Below are positions 1 to 5,100 of a stretch of 5,100 bases of DNA, piece after piece. A program made the position numbers and the translations under genes. Source of the stretch: Clostridiales bacterium (lineage in GTDB: Bacteria > Bacillota > Clostridia > Oscillospirales > Ruminococcaceae); the NCBI GenBank assembly GCA_012523875.1, contig JAAYSW010000117.1, forward strand, positions 1 through 5,100, written 5' to 3'. The notes under the pieces were generated by a model. It ran no database searches and was not told where the DNA came from. It saw nothing but the letters and a program-made list of their open reading frames with translations. Numbering within the stretch: the first letter of the stretch is position 1; the number at the start of each line of letters is the position of its first letter.

Positions 1-103
1 AGTTGAATTTAAATGGGTTAAAGGGCATGCTGGACATCCAGAGAATGAGAGGTGCGATGAACTTGCCGTTATTCAAAGGGACAAGTATTTGCTGAATAAC
101 TGA
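1..103 (+). CDS. rnhA: Ribonuclease HI, C-terminal end (partial)
   Basis: This is the 3' end of a ribonuclease HI gene; the start is outside the window, and the readable frame begins at base 2 and ends with TGA at 101-103. The enzyme cuts the RNA strand of RNA-DNA hybrids in the cytoplasm, for example Okazaki primers and R-loops. The visible 33 residues contain WVKGHAGHPENERCDELA, the signature of the family's C-terminal part. It carries the loop histidine (9th visible residue, equivalent to E. coli H124) and the last catalytic aspartate (19th visible residue, equivalent to D134). Only about 12 residues follow the motif, which is a normal end for the family. Whether the missing N-terminus carries an extra hybrid-binding domain, as in some Firmicutes, cannot be seen. 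No convincing terminator follows, so some read-through into nifS is possible. Confidence 0.93.
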   Translation, partial: VEFKWVKGHAGHPENERCDELAVIQRDKYLLNN

Positions 104-181
104 AAAATATACAAAAAAGCAACTGTTTTCTATGTTTTTTTATAACTTAATATAGGACATATTAATTTTTTAGATAAACTA

Positions 182-210
182 TTGCAATTTCTACTGAACT
201 AGTATATAAT
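182..210 (+). promoter_or_regulatory. Sigma-A-type promoter for nifS-nifU
   Basis: A perfect TATAAT -10 box lies at 205-210. A TTGCAA -35 box (4 of 6 consensus bases) lies at 182-187, and the spacer is the optimal 17 bases. Transcription would start near 217, giving a leader of about 50 bases before the nifS ATG. The gap is very AT-rich, so chance matches are easy, but the spacing and the perfect -10 make this the best candidate in the 165-base region between rnhA and nifS. Confidence 0.6.
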
Positions 211-221
211 CATATTATACT
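201..221. repeat. Imperfect palindrome over the nifS -10 box, possible operator
   Basis: The arms AGTATATAAT (201-210) and ATATTATACT (212-221) surround a central C at 211. Eight of ten positions per arm are complementary, with AGTATA/TATACT as the outer core. The palindrome contains the -10 box and reaches the expected transcription start, the usual place for a repressor site. It does not resemble any Rrf2/IscR or Fur box that I can recognise. In such AT-rich DNA it could also be chance. Confidence 0.3.
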
Positions 222-268
222 CATAGGAACATATAAATAACTATTCAAATGTTAAAGAAGGATTTATT

Positions 269-1453
269 ATGGAAAAAAGATTTATTTATGCGGATAACGC
301 TGCTACCACTAAGGTTTCTGACGCAGTTTTAAATGCAATGTTACCTTATTTTAATGAGCAGTATGGAAATGCATCAAGTATCTATGGAATGGGTAGGAAC
401 GCTAAGCGTGACTTGGAAGTTTCAAGGGAAAAGGTTGCTAAGGCATTGTCTTGTGATCCAAAGGAAATTTATTTTACAAGCTGTGGATCGGAGGCTGATA
501 ACTGGGCGATTAAGGGCGTTTGTGAGAGGCTTGCTCCCAGGGGCAAAAAACATATAATCACCTCTGTTTTTGAGCATCATGCTGTACTTCATACCTGTGA
601 GGCACTTGAAAGACAGGGCTTTGAGGTAACATATATATCAATTGATGAAAATGGCATTATTAATCTTGATGAGTTAAAAAATGCTATTCGTGAGGACACT
701 GCAATTGTATCAATTATGTACGCTAATAATGAGATTGGTACGATTCAACCGATAAAAGAAATTGCTGAAATCTGTCAAGAACATGATGTGATTTTTCACA
801 CTGATGCAGTACAAGCTATTGGAAGTGTTGAGATTAATGTTAAGGAATTAGGTGTTGACCTATTAGCATTATCGGGACATAAAATTCACGCTCCTAAAGG
901 TGTGGGAGCTTTATATATACGTAAGGGATTAGTTTTGCCGAACTTTATTCACGGTGGTGCTCAGGAGAGAAATAAGCGTGGCGGAACTGAAAATATTCCA
1001 GCGATAGTCGGTTTGGGAGTTGCTATGGAAGAGGTTACTACTGGTATTCCACAGCGTGTTGAAAATGTAACAAAACTTCGCAATAAGCTTATTGATGGTA
1101 TTTTAGAAATCCCTCACACAAGACTTAATGGCGATAGGGAAAAAAGGCTTTGTGGAAATTGTAATATCTCGATTGAAGGGATTGAGGGTGAAAGCATCCT
1201 CCTAATGCTTGATATGTATGGAATATGTGCTTCCTCGGGTTCTGCTTGCACATCGGGCTCGCTTGATCCATCACATGTTATGCTTTCCTTGGGATTGAGC
1301 CATGAGATTGCACATGGTTCCGTAAGGTTTTCGATAAGCGATGAAACTACGGAACAGGATATAGATTATATTTTAGAGGTTATGCCTAAAATAGTGAATC
1401 GTCTTCGTGAGATGTCACCACTTTGGGAAAAGATTATAGAGGCAGAGGGATAG
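269..1453 (+). CDS. nifS: Cysteine desulfurase NifS (IscS-type, group I)
   Basis: This PLP enzyme converts L-cysteine to alanine and carries the sulfur as an enzyme persulfide, which it donates in the cytoplasm to the NifU scaffold and possibly to other acceptors such as tRNA thiolation enzymes. The 394 residues match the usual full length. Visible landmarks are the cofactor-stacking histidine in FEHH (H103), N154 in YANNEIG, D179 and Q182 in HTDAVQ, the PLP lysine K205 in SGHK, the RGGTEN loop (237-242), the catalytic cysteine C327 in SSGSACTSGSLDPSHVML, and the substrate-binding R353 in VRFS. The SGSLDPSHVM sequence after the cysteine is more NifS-like than IscS-like. The ATG is fixed by AAAGAAGGA (254-262), six bases upstream. 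It is the first gene of a unit with nifU, which starts 15 bases after its stop. All key residues are present, so it should be active. General housekeeping Fe-S assembly is more likely than a role specific to nitrogenase, since no nif genes are nearby. Confidence 0.97.
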   Translation: MEKRFIYADNAATTKVSDAVLNAMLPYFNEQYGNASSIYGMGRNAKRDLEVSREKVAKALSCDPKEIYFTSCGSEADNWAIKGVCERLAPRGKKHIITSVFEHHAVLHTCEALERQGFEVTYISIDENGIINLDELKNAIREDTAIVSIMYANNEIGTIQPIKEIAEICQEHDVIFHTDAVQAIGSVEINVKELGVDLLALSGHKIHAPKGVGALYIRKGLVLPNFIHGGAQERNKRGGTENIPAIVGLGVAMEEVTTGIPQRVENVTKLRNKLIDGILEIPHTRLNGDREKRLCGNCNISIEGIEGESILLMLDMYGICASSGSACTSGSLDPSHVMLSLGLSHEIAHGSVRFSISDETTEQDIDYILEVMPKIVNRLREMSPLWEKIIEAEG

Positions 1454-1468
1454 ACAAGGAGGTAAGTT

Positions 1469-1894
1469 ATGTTATATACAGATAAAGTTTTAGACCATTT
1501 CACAAATCCAAGAAATGTTGGAGAATTAGAAGATGCAGATGGAATCGGTGAGGTTGGTAATGCTAAATGTGGCGATATAATGAAAATGTACATTAAGGTT
1601 AAGGATGGAATTATTACAGATGTAAGATTTAAGACATTTGGTTGTGGAGCAGCTGTAGCGACATCTTCAATTGCCACTGAACTAATTGTTGGTAAATCTA
1701 TTGATGATGCCTTGAAACTTTCAAACAAGGCAGTTGTTGAGGCACTTGATGGATTGCCACCCTCAAAGGTTCATTGTTCAGTATTAGCTGAACAGGCAAT
1801 TAAATCTGCTGTAACTGATTATTATACAAGGCAAGGAATTGACCCTATACCAATTGTTGGTGAGGTTGGGGATTGTGATGCTTGTCACCACTAA
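1469..1894 (+). CDS. nifU: Fe-S cluster assembly scaffold NifU (IscU-like, clostridial type)
   Basis: This is the scaffold on which [2Fe-2S] clusters are built from iron and the persulfide sulfur of NifS, then passed to apoproteins. The 141 residues form a single IscU-type domain, without the ferredoxin and C-terminal Nfu domains of Azotobacter NifU. The three ligand cysteines are C34 (NAKCGD, with the conserved D36), C59 (FGCGAA) and C103 (VHCS). LPPSK at 96-100 sits where proteobacterial IscU has the HscA-binding LPPVK. After the core, a short tail reaches GDCDACHH, with an extra CxxC (C136, C139) and two terminal histidines; this is not part of the standard fold. Start choice is clear: a near-perfect AAGGAGGT (1456-1463) lies five bases before the ATG. 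Co-transcription with nifS is very likely, and a strong terminator follows directly after the stop. Confidence 0.96.
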   Translation: MLYTDKVLDHFTNPRNVGELEDADGIGEVGNAKCGDIMKMYIKVKDGIITDVRFKTFGCGAAVATSSIATELIVGKSIDDALKLSNKAVVEALDGLPPSKVHCSVLAEQAIKSAVTDYYTRQGIDPIPIVGEVGDCDACHH

Positions 1895-1896
1895 TT

Positions 1897-1934
1897 AAAA
1901 GGTGGAAAACATTAATTTGTTTTCCACCTTTTTT
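1897..1934. terminator. Rho-independent terminator between convergent operons
   Basis: A perfect 14-bp stem is formed by AAAAGGTGGAAAAC (1897-1910) and GTTTTCCACCTTTT (1919-1932), with an 8-base loop. On the plus strand the stem runs into six T (1929-1934), making a strong terminator that begins three bases after the nifU stop codon. On the minus strand the same hairpin is followed by only four T (opposite 1897-1900), so it probably also ends the ydjI-ydjG-ydjH transcript, less efficiently. The rest of this 85-base gap shows nothing else. Confidence 0.92.
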
Positions 1935-1979
1935 GATTGCTATTGTAATAAAAATAACAGGATTGAGATATTATTAATG

Positions 1980-2729
1980 TTAACGGCTTCTGCCACCACC
2001 ACCATGAGTACCACCACTACTTGATCTATGCGTTGATGTTCCACCACCACCGCCACCACTGTTGGTTTCAATTCTTACTTTGGTTACATATTGTCGTATG
2101 AAGTCATCTCTACTTTCGTGCATTTTTGTTTTATTGGTGCAGACATAATTTGTAGCAGAGATTGTTTTATGAAGTTTATAATGTGAAGTAATAAGTAAAC
2201 CAATGATAATTACTATGATAGCACTTATGCCGAAACTTATACCGAATGCTGAAATCCAATCATAATTAGAAGAGTGGGTATTTTTAAGCGAATCTATAAA
2301 TGCAAGTGATGCTCCCTTAAAATCATCATTTTGCAGTTTTGGTGTAATATCATCAAACATTAACTGGATATCAGAATCATGATATTTTTTTATTGCAGAA
2401 CCACTCGTAGAAATCCAATCTTTTTTTGTGTCATTATTGATTAGCAACAATACTCCATCAGTGTTAATTCCGTATAAATCATCATAGAAGTCATCAGCGT
2501 ACTCCATTGGTGATTTGCTACCTATGTCGTCAGTAATCACGATACAAATATTCATTTCATACTTATCTACAGCCTCTCTAATTGCCTTATTCACAGTTGC
2601 CTCTTCGCTATCAGTTAAGCTATTATCAAGGTCATAAACCATGTTATCATTATAACTAGCGAACGCAGATGGCATAGCAAGAGTAAATATTATAAAAACA
2701 AGGGGTAGAATTATTTTTAGTTTTCTCAT
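1980..2729 (-). CDS. ydjH: TPM-domain membrane protein with glycine-rich tail (YdjH-like)
   Basis: This 249-residue protein has a signal peptide or N-terminal membrane segment (basic MRKLK, then a hydrophobic run to about residue 24, with AFA before SYND as a likely cleavage site). A TPM (YgcG-type) domain follows at about residues 30-150, recognisable by VYDLDNSLTDSE, the strand ICIVITDDIG and DGVLLLINND. A transmembrane helix lies at about 160-181. The last segment holds six glycines (225-230) and two further Gly/Ser/His/Arg patches, as is common in this family. The TPM domain should face outside and the tail inside. TPM domains have been linked to phosphatase or photosystem-repair roles in other organisms, but activity here is unknown. 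Its start overlaps the stop of ydjG in ATGA, so translation is probably coupled. The assignment to YdjH rests on domain order and on its neighbours, whose B. subtilis counterparts anchor an SPFH protein at the membrane. Confidence 0.82.
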   Translation of the reverse strand: MRKLKIILPLVFIIFTLAMPSAFASYNDNMVYDLDNSLTDSEEATVNKAIREAVDKYEMNICIVITDDIGSKSPMEYADDFYDDLYGINTDGVLLLINNDTKKDWISTSGSAIKKYHDSDIQLMFDDITPKLQNDDFKGASLAFIDSLKNTHSSNYDWISAFGISFGISAIIVIIIGLLITSHYKLHKTISATNYVCTNKTKMHESRDDFIRQYVTKVRIETNSGGGGGGTSTHRSSSGGTHGGGGRSR

Positions 2730-3793
2730 CTTAGGAAATACCCCCCAACTGTAAAGATTAGGGTGAGTGCAGCTAAAAGCCCACCACAGAATCCTAATAG
2801 TTTTGGGACGCTAAGAGGGGGAATCCCAGCTAATTTACGAGTTTGACCATTGATAGCAAATGAATAGATTTTCTCATTATATTTAAACGTCATAAACCAC
2901 ACAGGTAGGAGCATATATTTCCAATCAGTTTTCAAGATACTTATATCAGAATTTGTAACAGAAATGCTGCTATAACCATTCATAGTTGAACGCATTAATC
3001 TATCGCTAGCATCGACGGCTCTGTTTCTAATTCTTGGGAAAACCTCGGCTTTTTCGACATCATATTTATCAGCAAAAAATCCGCTTAAAAACGACATAGA
3101 AAAGTTTTTAATATCATTATAATCAAAAGGCTCAATCGCTTCCATAAGTTTATCATCAAATTTACTAGATCCATCAGCTGGAATTCCCTCCATAACGATT
3201 GATGCACGTCTTACAACTGAGTATTCTTTTGTTTCAGTGTATCTGTAATCACCTGAAACCCATGTGCGATTTTTCTTTCCTAATGCATTTACATTTGCTT
3301 TCACATCGCAATCAGCAATCCAAAAGGGGACATAAACACCAGTCATTTTCTCTAGCTGTTGATTGGATTTAAAATCATTGGGTAGGAACCATTTTTTCTT
3401 ACACCATTCCTTAAACAGCTTTTCTGCCTCTTCCTTAGTAACATTAAATGCAATAATTTTATTTGGTTTATAACTTCCTGAGAGCCTGCCCGAAAGAATG
3501 ACAGGATTATGGCAGTAGTAGCAGAATGTAGCCGAGGTTGTATCCTCAGATATAATTTCAGCACCACAGTTTGGGCATGAATAAAGATTAGTATGCTCCT
3601 CAAATTCCTGCTGTTCTTTTTTGATTTCCTCAACATTTTCATCGAGTTCCATGTTTTCATTTTTTTTAAATATTTCTTTTATTTCAGTTTCAGTAAACTC
3701 ACTCAAACAGTATTCGCAACCGAAATCTTGATTGCCAGCCTTATACTCAAGATTACCGCCACAATTAGGACATTTATATTGAACAACTTCCAT
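2726..3793 (-). CDS. ydjG: Double zinc-ribbon membrane-anchored protein (YdjG-like)
   Basis: This 355-residue protein begins with a TFIIB-type zinc ribbon (C8, C11, C26, C29). A charged Glu/Lys-rich stretch (about 35-67, probably helical or coiled coil) separates it from a second ribbon (C73, C76, C91, C94). The long middle part (about 105-325) has a conserved-looking core with VYVPFWIADCDV (153-164) and LLPVWFMTFKYNEKIYSFAING (295-316). One C-terminal transmembrane helix (about 331-353) ends three residues before the stop, so nearly all of the protein should lie in the cytoplasm. The ATG is supported by GAGGTG (3800-3805), six bases upstream; it starts 21 bases after the ydjI stop. No enzyme motif is visible; an adaptor or membrane-anchor role beside the SPFH and TPM proteins is inferred from the B. 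subtilis ydjG-ydjH-ydjI set. The ribbons more likely mediate protein contacts than transcription, despite the TFIIB-type name. Confidence 0.85.
   Translation of the reverse strand: MEVVQYKCPNCGGNLEYKAGNQDFGCEYCLSEFTETEIKEIFKKNENMELDENVEEIKKEQQEFEEHTNLYSCPNCGAEIISEDTTSATFCYYCHNPVILSGRLSGSYKPNKIIAFNVTKEEAEKLFKEWCKKKWFLPNDFKSNQQLEKMTGVYVPFWIADCDVKANVNALGKKNRTWVSGDYRYTETKEYSVVRRASIVMEGIPADGSSKFDDKLMEAIEPFDYNDIKNFSMSFLSGFFADKYDVEKAEVFPRIRNRAVDASDRLMRSTMNGYSSISVTNSDISILKTDWKYMLLPVWFMTFKYNEKIYSFAINGQTRKLAGIPPLSVPKLLGFCGGLLAALTLIFTVGGYFLR
2740..2746 (-). promoter_or_regulatory. Weak, distant ribosome binding site of ydjH
   Basis: Upstream of the ydjH ATG the only Shine-Dalgarno-like sequence is GGGGGGT, ten bases away, formed by two Gly codons near the end of ydjG. 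The other genes with a visible start here have good sites 5-6 bases from their ATG. Together with the ATGA overlap this suggests that ydjH is translated mainly by ribosomes finishing ydjG. Confidence 0.45.
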
Positions 3794-3814
3794 TAATCAC
3801 ACCTCAAGTTCTAT

Positions 3815-5083
3815 CTAAACTGGTTTTTTATTTCCACAGCCTGAACAGAAATTACCACTATTCTCAGCTCCGCATGAGCATTTCCATGATGATGGCTGAG
3901 GATTTCCGCATTGTGAACAGAACTTTCCTGTATTTTTATTTCCACAAGAACATTCCCAACCAGATGCTTCCATAGGCTTAGGATTACCACATTCTGAACA
4001 GAACTTGCCTATATTATTAGCTTTACCACAAGAACAATTCCATCCACTTGCTACTGGAGGAGGTGCTTGCTGTTGGTATTGCTGTTGATTTTGCATTTGC
4101 ATACGGTTAGTTTCAGATGCTGATTGCATAAAGCCACCGCCAGCATTCATACCCATACCGATACCCATAAATGCCTGCCCAGCACCTGCTCTATTTGAGC
4201 CAGCTGCCTCCATACCTTGAGCAACGGAGCCTTGGACAAATCCTTCACGGATAGTAGGATCTGAAAGCATAGCACCTTTATTACGCATATTAATTAGCTT
4301 TTTACTTTCCTCATCATAGCTAATGCTAGATATTCCAACTGAAACAATTTCAAGCCCACGAAGGTTTTTCCAATCCTCATCAAGCACGGTTGACATATAT
4401 TTCGATAACTCCATACTCTTTGAAGGAAGTGTAGAAATTCTCACGCCATCAACAGACATTTGGTTAATAGCAGCCTGTAAAGCAGTGAGGAATTCGGATA
4501 AGTATTGCTCATTAATTGAATTCATTTCAACTTTATCAGCATTCCTCGGAACAGCCTCTGTAAAGAATTTCAGAGGATCCGTAACCTTAACGGAATATGT
4601 ACCATGACAGCGTAAAAAAAGCTCTGCATTATAGAAACTGTCGAAATAGTTTATAGGATTCTTAGTGCCGAATTTAATGCCTCTAATTTCTTGTAGATTT
4701 ATATAATAAACCTGTTGTGAAGTTGATGGTGTACCACCGTATTTAATTCTTCCAAAGGTTTCCTTTATAGCCTCGCCCAACTCCCCATTAAACATTGATG
4801 GTGCAGAAGATAAATATACCTGATAATAACCTTCTTCAGCTGAATAGTCAACAATTTTTCCGTTATCAAGTAGAAACATCATTTGATTAGGATAAACATG
4901 AATTATAGAGCCGTTTGAAACATTGTTATCATAGCTTTTTGTATTGCTTGAACGCTTTGTTTTAACTTTTACGCCCCGAACCATAATTGTGTTAGGCCCC
5001 ATATCATCAGGCTCAATGACCTCAAGCCATTGGTCAGCTAATCCACCTGATATTGAGCCAGCAACTGCTTTAATTATTCCCAT
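3815..5083 (-). CDS. ydjI: SPFH-domain protein with three C-terminal zinc ribbons (YdjI-like)
   Basis: This 422-residue protein has the SPFH (flotillin/stomatin-like, 'virion core protein') layout. The N-terminus MGIIKAVAGSISGGLADQWLE is typical of YdjI proteins. The SPFH domain spans about 25-270, with conserved-looking VYYINLQEIRGIKFGT (125-140) and VDGVRISTLPSKSMELSKYM (211-230). A Gly/Met/Gln-rich flexible linker (about 286-345) follows, then three similar zinc ribbons: C350/C352/C362/C365, C378/C380/C389/C392 and C402/C404/C413/C416. It has no transmembrane segment or signal peptide, so it is cytoplasmic and must be held at the membrane by partners. In B. subtilis, YdjI recruits the stress protein PspA to the membrane and depends on YdjG/YdjH. 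Here it is the first gene of the group in the window, upstream of both partners. The start is fixed by GGAGGT (5090-5095), six bases upstream. The ribbons could bind partners, lipid-associated proteins or metal; their exact role is unknown. Confidence 0.88.
   Translation of the reverse strand: MGIIKAVAGSISGGLADQWLEVIEPDDMGPNTIMVRGVKVKTKRSSNTKSYDNNVSNGSIIHVYPNQMMFLLDNGKIVDYSAEEGYYQVYLSSAPSMFNGELGEAIKETFGRIKYGGTPSTSQQVYYINLQEIRGIKFGTKNPINYFDSFYNAELFLRCHGTYSVKVTDPLKFFTEAVPRNADKVEMNSINEQYLSEFLTALQAAINQMSVDGVRISTLPSKSMELSKYMSTVLDEDWKNLRGLEIVSVGISSISYDEESKKLINMRNKGAMLSDPTIREGFVQGSVAQGMEAAGSNRAGAGQAFMGIGMGMNAGGGFMQSASETNRMQMQNQQQYQQQAPPPVASGWNCSCGKANNIGKFCSECGNPKPMEASGWECSCGNKNTGKFCSQCGNPQPSSWKCSCGAENSGNFCSGCGNKKPV
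3830..4045 (-). repeat. Three tandem zinc-ribbon units within ydjI
   Basis: Three coding repeats of about 20 residues each follow one another at 4045-3983, 3961-3902 and 3889-3830. Each reads (G/S)W-x-CSCG, then 8-9 residues, then FC-x-x-CGN. The first cysteine of each unit is 28 and then 24 residues from the next. Units two and three share the 8-residue spacing, while unit one has 9. The DNA is clearly related but diverged, so the duplication is not recent. Confidence 0.85.
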
Positions 5084-5089
5084 TTCATT

Positions 5090-5095
5090 ACCTCC
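5090..5095 (-). promoter_or_regulatory. Ribosome binding site of ydjI
   Basis: GGAGGT on the minus strand lies six bases before the ATG at 5083-5081 and decides this start. Another ATG at 5088-5086 is out of frame and too close to the site to be used. The promoter of the operon, and any pspA gene before it, would lie to the right of the window. Confidence 0.8.
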
Positions 5096-5100
5096 AAAAA

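Noticed and set aside
111..145. Possible terminator after rnhA: A-run, then a T-run (134-140)
   Set aside because: The two runs could pair only through A-T bases with a mismatch and a large loop, with no GC core; too weak to call in such AT-rich DNA.
333..557. Open frame of 74 codons inside nifS on the same strand
   Set aside because: It lies wholly within nifS in another frame, has no ribosome site and no recognisable protein features; a shadow of nifS.
1366..1728. Open frame of 120 codons on the minus strand across the nifS-nifU junction
   Set aside because: It is antisense to two clear genes and has no recognisable domain or plausible ribosome site; a chance frame.
269..1894. Part of a nitrogen-fixation (nif) cluster
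   Set aside because: No nitrogenase or nif cofactor genes are in the window, NifU lacks the extra domains of diazotroph NifU, and NifS/NifU pairs of this kind are general Fe-S assembly genes in Clostridia.
3352..3660. Open frame of 102 codons on the minus strand inside ydjG
   Set aside because: It overlaps the zinc-ribbon gene in another frame, and the ydjG frame carries both CxxC ribbons and the conserved core.
2726..3793. Transcription factor role for the double zinc-ribbon protein, based on TFIIB-like ribbons
   Set aside because: The protein ends in a transmembrane helix, has no helix-turn-helix or cyclin fold, and sits between SPFH and TPM genes; a membrane adaptor role fits better.
3593..3796. 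Hydrophobic, Phe-rich open frame of 67 codons on the plus strand opposite ydjG
   Set aside because: It is the antisense image of the Glu/Lys-rich (GAA/AAA) linker of ydjG, which reads as Phe/Leu codons on the other strand; not a real small membrane protein.
4323..4607. Open frame of 94 codons on the plus strand opposite ydjI
   Set aside because: It is antisense to the SPFH domain, with no start signal or recognisable motif.

Overview
The window looks like chromosome of a low-GC Gram-positive bacterium of the Clostridia, possibly Lachnospiraceae. This is inferred from AT-rich intergenic DNA, strong GGAGG-type ribosome binding sites, a clostridial-type NifS/NifU pair, and an SPFH/zinc-ribbon/TPM gene set of the kind found in Firmicutes. 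No mobile element, CRISPR array, tRNA or rRNA was seen. Nearly all of the sequence is explained by six genes in two convergent groups.

Plus strand, left part. Bases 1-103 hold the last 33 codons of a ribonuclease HI gene whose beginning lies outside the window. An AT-rich gap of 165 bases follows, with a good sigma-A-type promoter (-35 at 182-187, -10 at 205-210) and an imperfect palindrome lying over the -10. It leads into nifS (269-1453, PLP-dependent cysteine desulfurase) and, 15 bases later, nifU (1469-1894, Fe-S scaffold). NifS would take sulfur from cysteine and pass it as persulfide to NifU, where [2Fe-2S] clusters are built. No Hsc chaperones, ferredoxin, A-type carrier or iscR gene is next to them, so this is a minimal two-gene assembly set. 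A strong 14-bp hairpin with a T-run (1897-1934) ends the unit.

Minus strand, right part. Three closely packed genes read leftward from the right edge: an SPFH-domain protein with three C-terminal zinc ribbons (5083-3815), a membrane-anchored protein with two N-terminal zinc ribbons (3793-2726), and a secreted or membrane-anchored TPM-domain protein with a glycine-rich tail (2729-1980). They match by domain content the ydjI, ydjG and ydjH genes that accompany pspA in the Bacillus subtilis envelope-stress operon, in which YdjG/YdjH anchor the SPFH protein YdjI at the membrane and YdjI recruits PspA. Here the SPFH gene comes first and pspA is not in the window. The promoter of this operon lies beyond base 5100.

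The two groups share the 85-base gap at 1895-1979 and its hairpin. The most unusual points are the triplicated zinc ribbon of the SPFH protein, the Cys/His-rich tail of NifU, and the palindrome over the nifS promoter. None of these amounts to a clearly new system.
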